DNA of 43,394 nucleotides from CAWANF01 sp963783355 (GTDB taxonomy: Bacteria; Bacteroidota; Rhodothermia; Balneolales; DATFMH01). Where the stretch lies: NCBI GenBank assembly GCA_963783355.1, contig CAWANF010000003.1, positions 1-43,394 on the forward strand, given 5' to 3'. Below the pieces are notes generated by a model that saw only the letters and a program-made list of their open reading frames with translations, searched no databases and had not been told where the DNA came from. Within the stretch, counting starts at the first letter, position 1; every line of letters begins with the position of its first letter. This document shows, piece after piece, positions 35,149-42,610 of the stretch. A program made the position numbers and the translations under genes.

Positions 35149-36468
35149 ATGGATATCGACTCATTAATCATATGGTTTATCGCCATCGGGATGTTTGCCA
35201 TTATAGCTTATCCGTTCGTGCGCAAAAAGAAACAGCTTGAAAAAAATACGGATATTGCCGATTACAATGCCTTGCGCTATGGTTTGAAAGAACCCGTTTC
35301 ACTGCATCCCGTCGTCGATCCCAATCAATGTATTGGCTCTGCAAACTGTATTTCCGTCTGTCCGGAAGAAGATGTTTTGGGCTTACGAAACGGCCAGGCT
35401 GTTCCCGTCAGTCCGGCGCGTTGTGTGGGTCACGGTTTATGTGAACGATCCTGCCCGGTGGATGCCATTCAATTGGTTTTCGGAAGTGAAAAACGAGGAG
35501 TCGATATTCCAAGGATAAGAGAAAATTTTGAAACGAATATCGCGGGTATCCATATTGTCGGCGAACTGGGCGGTATGGGATTGATTCGAAATGCTTTTGA
35601 ACAAAGCCGGCAATGTATTGAATCCATAGCCAAAACACTTCATCATGATCATAAAAATGCAGAATACGATGTGGTGATTATCGGGTGCGGTCCAGCCGGA
35701 TTATCCGCCGCTCTTTATTGTCATGATAACAATCTCAAATACATCGTCCTCGAAAGAGAAGACATCGGGGGTACGGTCCGGTATTACCCGCGCAAGAAAC
35801 TGATCATGACCAAACCGCTCAAAATTCCCGGTTACGGACTTCTCAAGGAAAAAGAGATACTTAAGGAAGATTTGATGGAAATCTGGTTTGATATTATTGA
35901 GAAAAACGAACTTAATATATCTACAAATGAATCGGTTGATCGAATCCAAAAGAATAAGGAAGGAACATTTGTAGTTGAAACGTCTTCAAACACGTACGAA
36001 TGCAAACGGGTAGTGATGGCTATCGGGCGCAGGGGTACACCGCGCAAACTCGGGATCGAAGGGGAAGAATTACCAAATGTAGCCTATTCCCTGAGGGAAC
36101 CGGATCAGTTTGAAAATAACAAGGTACTGGTCGTCGGCGGAGGTGATTCTGCCGTTGAAGCGGCTCTTGCCTTAAGTGATCAACCCGGGAATGAAGTTCG
36201 AATTTCTTATAGAAGGGATCATTTTTCACGAATCAAACCGGATAATTTAAGACGTATTGAAGAAGCCAGTGAAAGCGGCAAAGTGGAAATATTATGGAAT
36301 ACGAATGTGATCCGGAGTTCCGAACAAGAAGTAACATTGACCGATAATGAGCAGAAAGAATTTACGCTTCCAAATGATTACCTGTTCATCTTCGCCGGCG
36401 GCATTTTACCCACCAAATTTTTAAAAGACACCGGAATAGCCATCGATACTAAATTTGGTACGGCTTGA
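35149..36468 (+). CDS. Membrane-anchored Fe-S/FAD NAD(P)H oxidoreductase
   Basis: The 439-residue protein has an N-terminal membrane helix (about residues 6-24), a ferredoxin-like domain with two Cys sets (CIGSANCISVCPEED near residue 62 and CVGHGLCERSCPVDAI near residue 87), and a thioredoxin-reductase-like flavoprotein: FAD motif IIGCGPAGLS, NAD(P) motif VLVVGGGDSAVEAA, and FAGGILPTKFL at the end. No CxxC redox disulphide is seen in the flavoprotein. Both Fe-S motifs lack the second Cys of the classical CxxCxxC. It should face the cytoplasm and pass electrons from NAD(P)H to the membrane cytochrome. It begins one base after the barrel stop and closes the operon. Confidence 0.87.
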   Translation: MDIDSLIIWFIAIGMFAIIAYPFVRKKKQLEKNTDIADYNALRYGLKEPVSLHPVVDPNQCIGSANCISVCPEEDVLGLRNGQAVPVSPARCVGHGLCERSCPVDAIQLVFGSEKRGVDIPRIRENFETNIAGIHIVGELGGMGLIRNAFEQSRQCIESIAKTLHHDHKNAEYDVVIIGCGPAGLSAALYCHDNNLKYIVLEREDIGGTVRYYPRKKLIMTKPLKIPGYGLLKEKEILKEDLMEIWFDIIEKNELNISTNESVDRIQKNKEGTFVVETSSNTYECKRVVMAIGRRGTPRKLGIEGEELPNVAYSLREPDQFENNKVLVVGGGDSAVEAALALSDQPGNEVRISYRRDHFSRIKPDNLRRIEEASESGKVEILWNTNVIRSSEQEVTLTDNEQKEFTLPNDYLFIFAGGILPTKFLKDTGIAIDTKFGTA

Positions 36469-36511
36469 ATGAATAATGGATTAAATTATAAATGGATTGC
36501 ATTTCATGTTC

Positions 36512-36620
36512 TCAACCGGCCTTGTTTCCAATTGCCCCGGCCTTGTTTAATTGCCCCGGCCTTGTTTAATTGCCCCGGCCTTGTTTAATTGCCCCGGCCT
36601 TGTTTAATTGCCCCGGCCTT
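36512..36620. repeat. Tandem array of a 19-bp unit
   Basis: Four exact copies of TTGCCCCGGCCTTGTTTAA occur at 36532, 36551, 36570 and 36589. A fifth partial copy starts at 36608 and runs into the palindrome. A degenerate unit lies to the left at about 36512-36531. Units touch without spacers, so this is not CRISPR. Confidence 0.9.
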
Positions 36621-36630
36621 CAGGCCGGGG
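36611..36630. repeat. REP-like palindrome CCCCGGCCT-TC-AGGCCGGGG
   Basis: A perfect 9-bp inverted repeat with a 2-base centre closes the 19-bp array. It is followed by ATGAGAAATTTA, which also follows the satellite copy at 37613. This is the presumed left-hand REP of the transposase locus. Confidence 0.75.
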
Positions 36631-36654
36631 ATGAGAAATTTATAAATTCTGTGC

Positions 36655-36670
36655 AAGGGCTTCAGCCCTT
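36655..36670. repeat. Palindrome AAGGGCT-TC-AGCCCTT overlapping the transposase stop
   Basis: A 7-bp inverted repeat overlaps the transposase stop codon at 36662. A matching palindrome (AGGGCT-GA-AGCCCT) lies 20 bases past its start at 37114-37127. The two bracket the gene. Confidence 0.7.
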
Positions 36671-37093
36671 TTGCTGCAAACCAAAATGTCTAAGAAGTTC
36701 AGTGTATTCCTCCTGAAATGATTTTTGTTGATGATGTTCTTCCTGGTTTACAATATATCTGCTAACTCTTTTTACCTGAGATGGGCTTACAGAAACAGCG
36801 AAATAATCACTCTGCCAACCAAATCTGCCTTTCCAATTAAGATGTTTATTTGCCCAATGTGAAGATTCTCCTTTAATGAGATTCATCACGGTAGCCATAT
36901 TTTGATCGGAAGATAAAGATATCAAACAATGTAAATGATCTTGCCATCCATTGATGGAAAGGATCTGAATATTTTTGTTTTGGGAATATTCCCTTATATG
37001 GCTACACAATGCATCTTTATTGTCTGTGTTCATCAGGGGTTCCCGATTTTTTGTAGCCCAAACAGCATGAATAAATATTTTCAAATACGGCAT
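36662..37093 (-). CDS. IS200-like (Y1) single-domain transposase, RAYT type
   Basis: This 143-residue protein belongs to the HUH/Y1 family. It has the N-terminal IFIHAVWATKNREPL, the metal-binding HxH within GWQDHLHCL at about residues 49-57, MNLIKGESSHWANK, GRFGWQSDYFAVSVS, and a C-terminal region with RYIVNQEEHHQ whose Tyr could be the nucleophile. Short members bracketed by palindromes are RAYTs, which are linked to spread of REP sequences. The flanking arrays and palindromes here fit that model. It is transcribed leftward against the cytochrome operon. It appears intact. Confidence 0.9.
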   Translation of the reverse strand: MPYLKIFIHAVWATKNREPLMNTDNKDALCSHIREYSQNKNIQILSINGWQDHLHCLISLSSDQNMATVMNLIKGESSHWANKHLNWKGRFGWQSDYFAVSVSPSQVKRVSRYIVNQEEHHQQKSFQEEYTELLRHFGLQQKG

Positions 37094-37113
37094 AATTAAT
37101 CATAAACATTTAA

Positions 37114-37127
37114 AGGGCTGAAGCCCT
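37114..37127. repeat. Palindrome AGGGCT-GA-AGCCCT upstream of the transposase
   Basis: A 6-bp inverted repeat with a 2-base centre lies 20 bases before the transposase start. It is the reverse-oriented match of the palindrome at the other end of the gene. Confidence 0.65.
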
Positions 37128-37152
37128 GTTTAATTCTTTATCATTCTTTGAT

Positions 37153-37350
37153 CCCCGGCATAAATGCCGGGGCAACTAGTCATAAATGCCAGGGCAACTA
37201 GCCATGAATGCCAAGGCAACTAGCCATGAATGCCAAGGCAACTAGCCATGAATGCCAAGGCAACTAGCTATGAATGCCAAGGCAACTAGCCATGAATGCC
37301 GGCACTAACAATGGGGCAACAAGCATGAATACCAGGCAACCATGAACCGG
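37153..37350. repeat. Tandem array of a 22-bp unit seeded by a GC-rich hairpin
   Basis: The array opens with the palindrome CCCCGGCA-TAAA-TGCCGGGG (37153-37172). Six 22-bp units of the type CATGAATGCCAAGGCAACTAGC follow from 37159 to 37290. Units drift from GCCGGGGC to GCCAAGGC away from the hairpin, then decay to about 37350. The units touch, with no spacers. Confidence 0.88.
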
Positions 37351-37612
37351 GGATTTAATCCTACATTCTGTGATTTGAAGTTCGATTTTACCAGTTGAAA
37401 CTGATATACATTATTGTCTGACTCAGGTTATCAGCGTTTTGGTAAAAAATTCTTACATCAGGTTCATAAAATTCAGAAAAAACCTGATTACTACATGCAT
37501 CCTAAAAATATAGACGCATCAAATCTTCAGCCCTTACAATATTAGCAGAACCTAAATTATTAAGTTTACAGTACCTGGTTGTACCACTATGGTTAATTGA
37601 ATCAGTCTTGCC

Positions 37613-37656
37613 CAATTGCCCCGGCCTTGTTCAATTGCCCCGGCCTTCAGGCCGCG
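37613..37656. repeat. Satellite copy of the left-hand REP repeat
   Basis: Two AATTGCCCCGGCCTTGTTC-like units end in CCGGCCTTCAGGCCG and ATGAGAATTTA. This nearly duplicates the end of the left array about 1 kb away. The stem has one change (GCGG instead of GGGG). Confidence 0.75.
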
Positions 37657-37838
37657 GATGAGAATTTAAGAAAGGAAGCTAAGATAAATTTCACGCAACC
37701 CTGATTTTACGGATTTCCTGCCATTCTTATATCCCATTGAATCATTTTACTTTGGGATTGACAGGATTATGAATCGTAATGCACAAGTCACTAATATAAC
37801 TGCCATTAAAGCATTATTTTGAAAAATATCCTTAAAAT

Positions 37839-40800
37839 TTAATGCCAGGGTTCTTCAATAGTACAGGTTACGGTGGTTCCTTTGCTGGGTTTTGACTGAA
37901 TATTTAATTTAGCACCGATAATTTGGGCACGATACTGAATAATATGGGATCCCATACCAGAAGAGTTTTTCTTATTCTTTTTTACAGAATATCCAATGCC
38001 GTCATCAGAAATGATAAGCGAATATTTATGATCATGCTTAATTATTTGAACCTTTAAATGTTTAGCTTTGGCATGTTTTACCGTATTGTGAACAGCTTCC
38101 TGAACAATTCTGTACAAATTCGTAGCAATAGTGTTATCGGAAATTTCAATAGAATCATTAATGATTAATTCACAATCCAACTCATGTTGCTGACGGGTAT
38201 GATTAATCAGCCTTTCAATTGCCTTTAATAAACCATTGCTGTCCTGCAGTTGAATGGGTAGTATGCCTTCTGTTAAATAACGGACATAGTTATCAGATTT
38301 TTTAATTAATTCTACTATTTCATTGGTCGTATTTGCCAAATTTGGGTTTATCTCTTTAAGTTTCAAAGCAACATTTTCGGCAATTAACCGGGTCCCTGTC
38401 AACATTTGGCCTAATTCGTCGTGCAGATTTTGTCCGATTTCCCAACGCTCCTGCTCACTCAAATGCAGAATTTCATTCTTGAGTTGTTCCCCTTCAAGAA
38501 TTTTCTCTTTAAGCATCTTATTGGTATGGGTTAACTCCTGAGTTCTTTCGTTAATTCGTTTTTCGAGTTTAGAATTAAGATTATCGAGCTTAATTTCTGC
38601 CTGTTTACGCAGGGTGATATCAATAAAACTGATAACGACGCCATCAATTCGATCATCAATCGTTCGGTAAGGACGCATTCTCATCAAATACCATTTAGTA
38701 TCTTCACTTTGGACCTCCCGCTCAATCAGCTTCAACTCATTAAGTACCTGATTTGCATCTTTATTCAGTTTATCATATTTAATTTTATTCGTGATATCAT
38801 CAATTCTACGTCCGGTATCGCTGGATATGAGGTTGAACAGATCCGTTGAACGTGGAGTATATCTTTTAACCCTGAAATTACGATCCAGAAAAATCGTCGC
38901 AATATTGGTGGCATCCATTAGATTTCGCAAATCACTATTAACGCGGTTCAGTTCCTCAATCTTATTTTTTAATTCCTGGTTAACCGTCGTTAATTCTTCG
39001 TTCATCGATTGCAGTTCTTCTTTACTGGTTTCCAGTTCCTCGGTCGATGATTGAAGCTCTTCATTAATGGATTGTAATTCTTCATTAGAAGCTCTTAGTT
39101 CTTCGTTTGAAGTTTCGTATTCTTCAATGGTTATCTGAAGCTGTTGTTTTGTTCGTTTTAATTCTTCTTCCAGTTGTTCAAGAGCAAGGTTCGAGCCAGA
39201 ATCGGTGTCTATGACTTTTTGTGGAGTTGTCTCAGATTTTTCAATTTCTAAAAAATCTATTTGTCCCAGGCCTTTGGGTTGTTCGACAGAATGAATGACC
39301 ATATTAAATAACCTATAGTCTCCATCGATCTTCAGGTTAACTTTTTTTTCTACACGACCGGCATCTTCTTTAAATATTTGAAATAGTGCCGTTCGTAAAT
39401 CTATGCGCAAATTATTTTCAACGAGCTCAAGAATATTGTGTGTAGGTTCTCCCTCACGAAATTGAAGGAAACGCCCGGCATCATTGGTTATATTAACAAT
39501 TTCATAATTTCCATCCACGATGACACTTGGTGGTGCATATTGCCTGAGCAATTCTTTTTGATGCCGTTCTCTTATGTTTTGTTCTGCCGACTTATTGGAA
39601 TCAAGAAGTATGGATTTTCTTCTCCCATAATATTTAGGAGAAAGGCCCGTCAACTTAAAATGTGTTGAGCTTAAAGAATTCCGTTGATAGATAGAACTCT
39701 TCTTACTGAACGTTTGATACATTTTGTCAGCAATATCAGTAGTTTCGCTTGTACCAAGGAATAAAAATCCGTCCGGTTTAAGGGCAAAATGGAAAAGATT
39801 AAAAACCAGTTCCTGCATTATTCGATCGAGATAGATGAGTACATTTCTGCAGCTTACCATATCAAGATTAGAGAAAGGAGGATCTGTCAATATGTTATGT
39901 TCCGCAAAAAGAACCCTTTCACGAATTTCTGAAATGATACAGTATCCATTGACCTCCCGTGTAAAATAATGGGCTAAGCGTTCTGAAGAAATATCCGATT
40001 TTATGGATTCCGGGTACAAGCCGCTCCTGGCAATATTTATAGCATTCTTATCGATATCCGAGGCAAATATTTGGAATTCCGGTGGATTGATTAGGGTGGA
40101 ACGATATTCTTCCAATAAGATAGCAATAGAAAAGGCTTCCTCTCCGGTTGCGCAACCTGCAACCCACACTCTAATCAAGTCTTCACTGTGTCTGTTAGTA
40201 AACAACTGGGGAATAATCTTATCTTTAAGTTCTTGAAATGCCTCGGGATCCCGGAAGAAATTTGTTACCCGAATAAGCAAATCCCTGAACAAGGCCTGCA
40301 CTTCATCAGGTTTTGTTGTCAATAATTCAAAATATTTTTGAATAGAATCAACCTGATTCATCTGCATACGTCGTGTAATTCGACGCAAGGTTGTAGATCT
40401 CTTATAATTGGAAAAATCGTGTCCGGTTATTTTACGAACCTGATTGAATAATTTTTTCAGGGTGTGAATGTCGTCGTCGGGCATTTGCTGATAATCCAGA
40501 GAGAGATTTAATTTTTCACCCTGTTTATTAAACATTATCAACGGCTTCGCCATTTCAGAGGCCGGTAAGATATAATCAATAATTCCGGTATCAATGGCAC
40601 TTTTGGGCATTCCATCATATTCGGCATCTTCAAGTGACTGAACCAAGGTCAGGCCGTTCTCTTCCTTTATTTTTCTAATTCCATTCGTCCCGTCTGTTCC
40701 GGTGCCGGATAAAATAATACCTATCGCGTTGCTTTTTTGATCCTTCGCCAAAGATTCCATAAAAAAATCGATCGTAGACTGATGGCCATATTCACGAATC

Positions 40801-41162
40801 GAATTTACAGGTATCAGATTCCCGTTTTTAACCGACAAAATTTTATTAGGTGGGATGATATAAACTTTATCAGGTTGAATGTTCACTTCTTCCATCACCT
40901 GGGTGGTTTCCATCGGAGTTTTATGTTGTATGATTTCCGCCAGGCTACTTTTGTGATCAGGCGATAAATGCATTATTAAGACAAATGCCATACCACAAGT
41001 ATCAGGAAAGCTGGAAAAAAAATCTTCAACCGCTTTTATTCCACCAGCAGAAGCTCCAATACCAACAATAGGAAAGTCTTTTTTATAATCTTCCGAAATT
41101 GCTTCTATCGTCCCCTTTACAATCTGTTTCTTACTTATCGGTGCTTTTTTTTCTTTGGCCAT
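37839..41162 (-). CDS. CheB-CheR-PAS-histidine kinase fusion protein
   Basis: The 1107-residue multi-domain signalling protein reads, in order: CheB-type methylesterase (about residues 30-210; Ser38 in GIGASAGG, His65, Asp in GTGTDGTNG); CheR-type methyltransferase (about 220-490; VWVAGCATGEEAF SAM motif); a PAS-like domain (about 540-650); a Glu-rich coiled coil (about 665-760); a second PAS domain (about 770-880); and a C-terminal HisKA_3/HATPase kinase (phospho-His in QNLHDELGQ, then SDDGIGY). It lacks a CheB receiver domain and has no receptor helices, so it is cytoplasmic. No response regulator lies nearby. The start ATG is at 41162, and it appears monocistronic. Confidence 0.92.
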   Translation of the reverse strand: MAKEKKAPISKKQIVKGTIEAISEDYKKDFPIVGIGASAGGIKAVEDFFSSFPDTCGMAFVLIMHLSPDHKSSLAEIIQHKTPMETTQVMEEVNIQPDKVYIIPPNKILSVKNGNLIPVNSIREYGHQSTIDFFMESLAKDQKSNAIGIILSGTGTDGTNGIRKIKEENGLTLVQSLEDAEYDGMPKSAIDTGIIDYILPASEMAKPLIMFNKQGEKLNLSLDYQQMPDDDIHTLKKLFNQVRKITGHDFSNYKRSTTLRRITRRMQMNQVDSIQKYFELLTTKPDEVQALFRDLLIRVTNFFRDPEAFQELKDKIIPQLFTNRHSEDLIRVWVAGCATGEEAFSIAILLEEYRSTLINPPEFQIFASDIDKNAINIARSGLYPESIKSDISSERLAHYFTREVNGYCIISEIRERVLFAEHNILTDPPFSNLDMVSCRNVLIYLDRIMQELVFNLFHFALKPDGFLFLGTSETTDIADKMYQTFSKKSSIYQRNSLSSTHFKLTGLSPKYYGRRKSILLDSNKSAEQNIRERHQKELLRQYAPPSVIVDGNYEIVNITNDAGRFLQFREGEPTHNILELVENNLRIDLRTALFQIFKEDAGRVEKKVNLKIDGDYRLFNMVIHSVEQPKGLGQIDFLEIEKSETTPQKVIDTDSGSNLALEQLEEELKRTKQQLQITIEEYETSNEELRASNEELQSINEELQSSTEELETSKEELQSMNEELTTVNQELKNKIEELNRVNSDLRNLMDATNIATIFLDRNFRVKRYTPRSTDLFNLISSDTGRRIDDITNKIKYDKLNKDANQVLNELKLIEREVQSEDTKWYLMRMRPYRTIDDRIDGVVISFIDITLRKQAEIKLDNLNSKLEKRINERTQELTHTNKMLKEKILEGEQLKNEILHLSEQERWEIGQNLHDELGQMLTGTRLIAENVALKLKEINPNLANTTNEIVELIKKSDNYVRYLTEGILPIQLQDSNGLLKAIERLINHTRQQHELDCELIINDSIEISDNTIATNLYRIVQEAVHNTVKHAKAKHLKVQIIKHDHKYSLIISDDGIGYSVKKNKKNSSGMGSHIIQYRAQIIGAKLNIQSKPSKGTTVTCTIEEPWH

Positions 41163-41545
41163 TTATATAATTATTAATTATTTATTTCAAATGTAGTGTC
41201 CAACATGATTAAATGGTAGCAGGTAATTCATATAACCAAATATATGCCCCTGTTTCGGATAGAAGAAGAATAAAGACCGGTTTTCTGACAAGGCGAAAAA
41301 AACTGTGACAAATCCTGATTTTAAATAAGTGTCAAGAGTTTTCCAAAAAACTATACTCCTATATCATAGGATATTAAAAATTTACCCAGGATAAAAAGTT
41401 AAATATATTATATAAACTATATTTCGATAGGTTAATGCCTTTAATTAACTTATGCTCTGTACTCATCATAAAAATGCCTGTTTATGAATTTGCTAATTTT
41501 TGCAGACACTTTGCTTTTTGTTTTTGTTTACATAAAACAGAGTAT
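41163..41545. other. Spacer between the kinase and cupin genes
   Basis: These 383 AT-rich bases contain no gene that I can support and should hold the kinase promoter. I see no dyad or terminator of note. Confidence 0.45.
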
Positions 41546-41896
41546 TCACAAACTTACTTCTTCATAACCGCTTTTAATAATCGTAGATATCATTTTGAAT
41601 CGCTCATTTGCCTTTATGGTATGACGAGAATGGGCGGGTATAATGATCGAATCCCCGGTATTAAGCAGGTTGGATTGGTCATTGATAACTATTTCGGCTT
41701 TACCGTCAATGACCTGAATAAAGGTGTCGAAGGGAGATATTTTTTCTGTCAATATCTCTCCGGAATCTATAGAAACAGCACTTACATTACCCGTCGTTTT
41801 CTTTATAATGGTTTTGATTACAACCGAATTGGGAACATATTCTATGATTTCGACAACGATGAACGATTTTGATTTTTCTAAATCTGAATGTTCCAT
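41546..41896 (-). CDS. Small cupin-domain protein
   Basis: This 116-residue cytoplasmic protein is a single cupin beta-barrel. The core is FIQVIDGKAEIVINDQSNLL, then GDSIIIPAHSRHTIKANERF. The pattern G(D)xxxxPxxxxH of cupin motif 2 is present (PAHSRH), while motif 1 lacks the usual HxH histidines, so metal binding is doubtful. The function is unknown; such proteins often bind small ligands. The gene appears monocistronic. Confidence 0.8.
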   Translation of the reverse strand: MEHSDLEKSKSFIVVEIIEYVPNSVVIKTIIKKTTGNVSAVSIDSGEILTEKISPFDTFIQVIDGKAEIVINDQSNLLNTGDSIIIPAHSRHTIKANERFKMISTIIKSGYEEVSL

Positions 41897-41923
41897 AGCA
41901 TTTACTTATATTTGATCCATCTT

Positions 41924-41972
41924 AAAAAAAATAGGACATGAATTTCACATCCTGCCCTATTTACTATCCCTC
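41924..41972 (-). terminator. Possible rho-independent terminator
   Basis: On the minus strand an AAATAGG/CCTATTT stem with inner pairing (GGA..TGAA/TTCA..TCC) is followed by a run of T. It lies about 145 bases past the CsbD-like gene, just upstream of the cupin gene. The inner stem has mismatches. Confidence 0.45.
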
Positions 41973-42115
41973 TGTCTTGCTTGTTCTCTCTTGATATATT
42001 TTCTTTTTAGAAGATTTTGAAAACCTTTTTCTTGCATATCTTACTTTGAATAAAGTTCCAGATTCTGCAAAGTCTTCTGCTAATCTATGCACAAAAGTAT
42101 ACATTAGAGATTCAA

Positions 42116-42340
42116 TTACATGGCTCTTGGCTGTTCTTTTTTGATGATGTTAATGATCTCATCACGTTTTTTATTAAGCTTGGTTTCTAATCTCTTGAGC
42201 AACTCGCTTTCTTTGCCAACCTCAAACTTCACATCGGCTTCGGTAAGTTGTGGAAATTTTTCTCTAAGTCTTCTTGCCTGCTTTTCCCAGTTGCCTGTCA
42301 TCGTAAAGATCTCTTCTTTTTTTTGCTTTAAAATATCCAT
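42116..42340 (-). CDS. Small CsbD-like stress protein
   Basis: The 74-residue hydrophilic, charged protein resembles the CsbD-like family: WEKQARRLREKFPQLTEADV at about residues 18-37, then FEVGKESELLKRLETKLNK. That gives the pattern W-x-KFPxLTxxDv-x-EeGKExELL-x-RLxxKLxK. CsbD-type proteins are general stress proteins of unknown mechanism. It has no signal peptide or membrane helix. It is a stand-alone gene. Confidence 0.75.
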   Translation of the reverse strand: MDILKQKKEEIFTMTGNWEKQARRLREKFPQLTEADVKFEVGKESELLKRLETKLNKKRDEIINIIKKEQPRAM

Positions 42341-42447
42341 AATTGCCTTATCTTAATGTTCGTAATATTTATAATATTAATATGGACATATTCGGTCTCT
42401 AAAGCGTTATATATTTGTAATTTAATCTTACATAATTCACAGGTATT

Positions 42448-42483
42448 GACAAGAGATACCCCGGATAGGCCGTGTATCTTGTC
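42448..42483 (-). other. Long bulged hairpin downstream of the clostripain-like gene
   Basis: On the minus strand, GACAA-GATAC-a-CGG pairs with CCG-gg-GTATC-TTGTC around a 5-base loop (CCTAT), with a 2-base CT bulge. It lacks a T-run after the stem, so a classical terminator is unlikely. It may be a transcript-end structure or other RNA element. Confidence 0.35.
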
Positions 42484-42610
42484 TCATTTGTTTGAAAGGT
42501 AAACTTTTTTGTCCCGGGGCTATTCCCTCGATTCTGCTTTGGGTCATTATTTTGGAAGTATCGGGTTGAAGTCTATGGTTAAGCAGATCCTTACCTTTTT
42601 TTTCTTAACA

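Larger units (their letters stand above)
36469..36661. other. Repeat-filled spacer left of the transposase
   Basis: This spacer holds the 19-bp tandem array and its terminal palindrome, listed separately. No promoter or terminator for the cytochrome operon is apparent apart from that palindrome. Confidence 0.5.
37094..37838. other. Repeat-rich intergenic region right of the transposase
   Basis: These 745 bases hold the 22-bp array and its palindrome (37114-37350) and a satellite copy of the left-hand repeat (37613-37656), both listed separately. Between about 37360 and 37610, and after 37670, I see nothing that looks like a gene, promoter or terminator. Confidence 0.5.

Noticed and set aside
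36512..36620. Possible CRISPR array with a 19-bp repeat
   Set aside because: Exact units touch one another with no spacers.
37153..37350. Possible CRISPR array
   Set aside because: The 22-bp units follow each other directly with no spacers and drift in sequence; no cas gene is near. It is a simple tandem array.
41435..41872. 145-residue open frame on the plus strand
   Set aside because: It is antisense to the cupin gene, which has a clear domain match.
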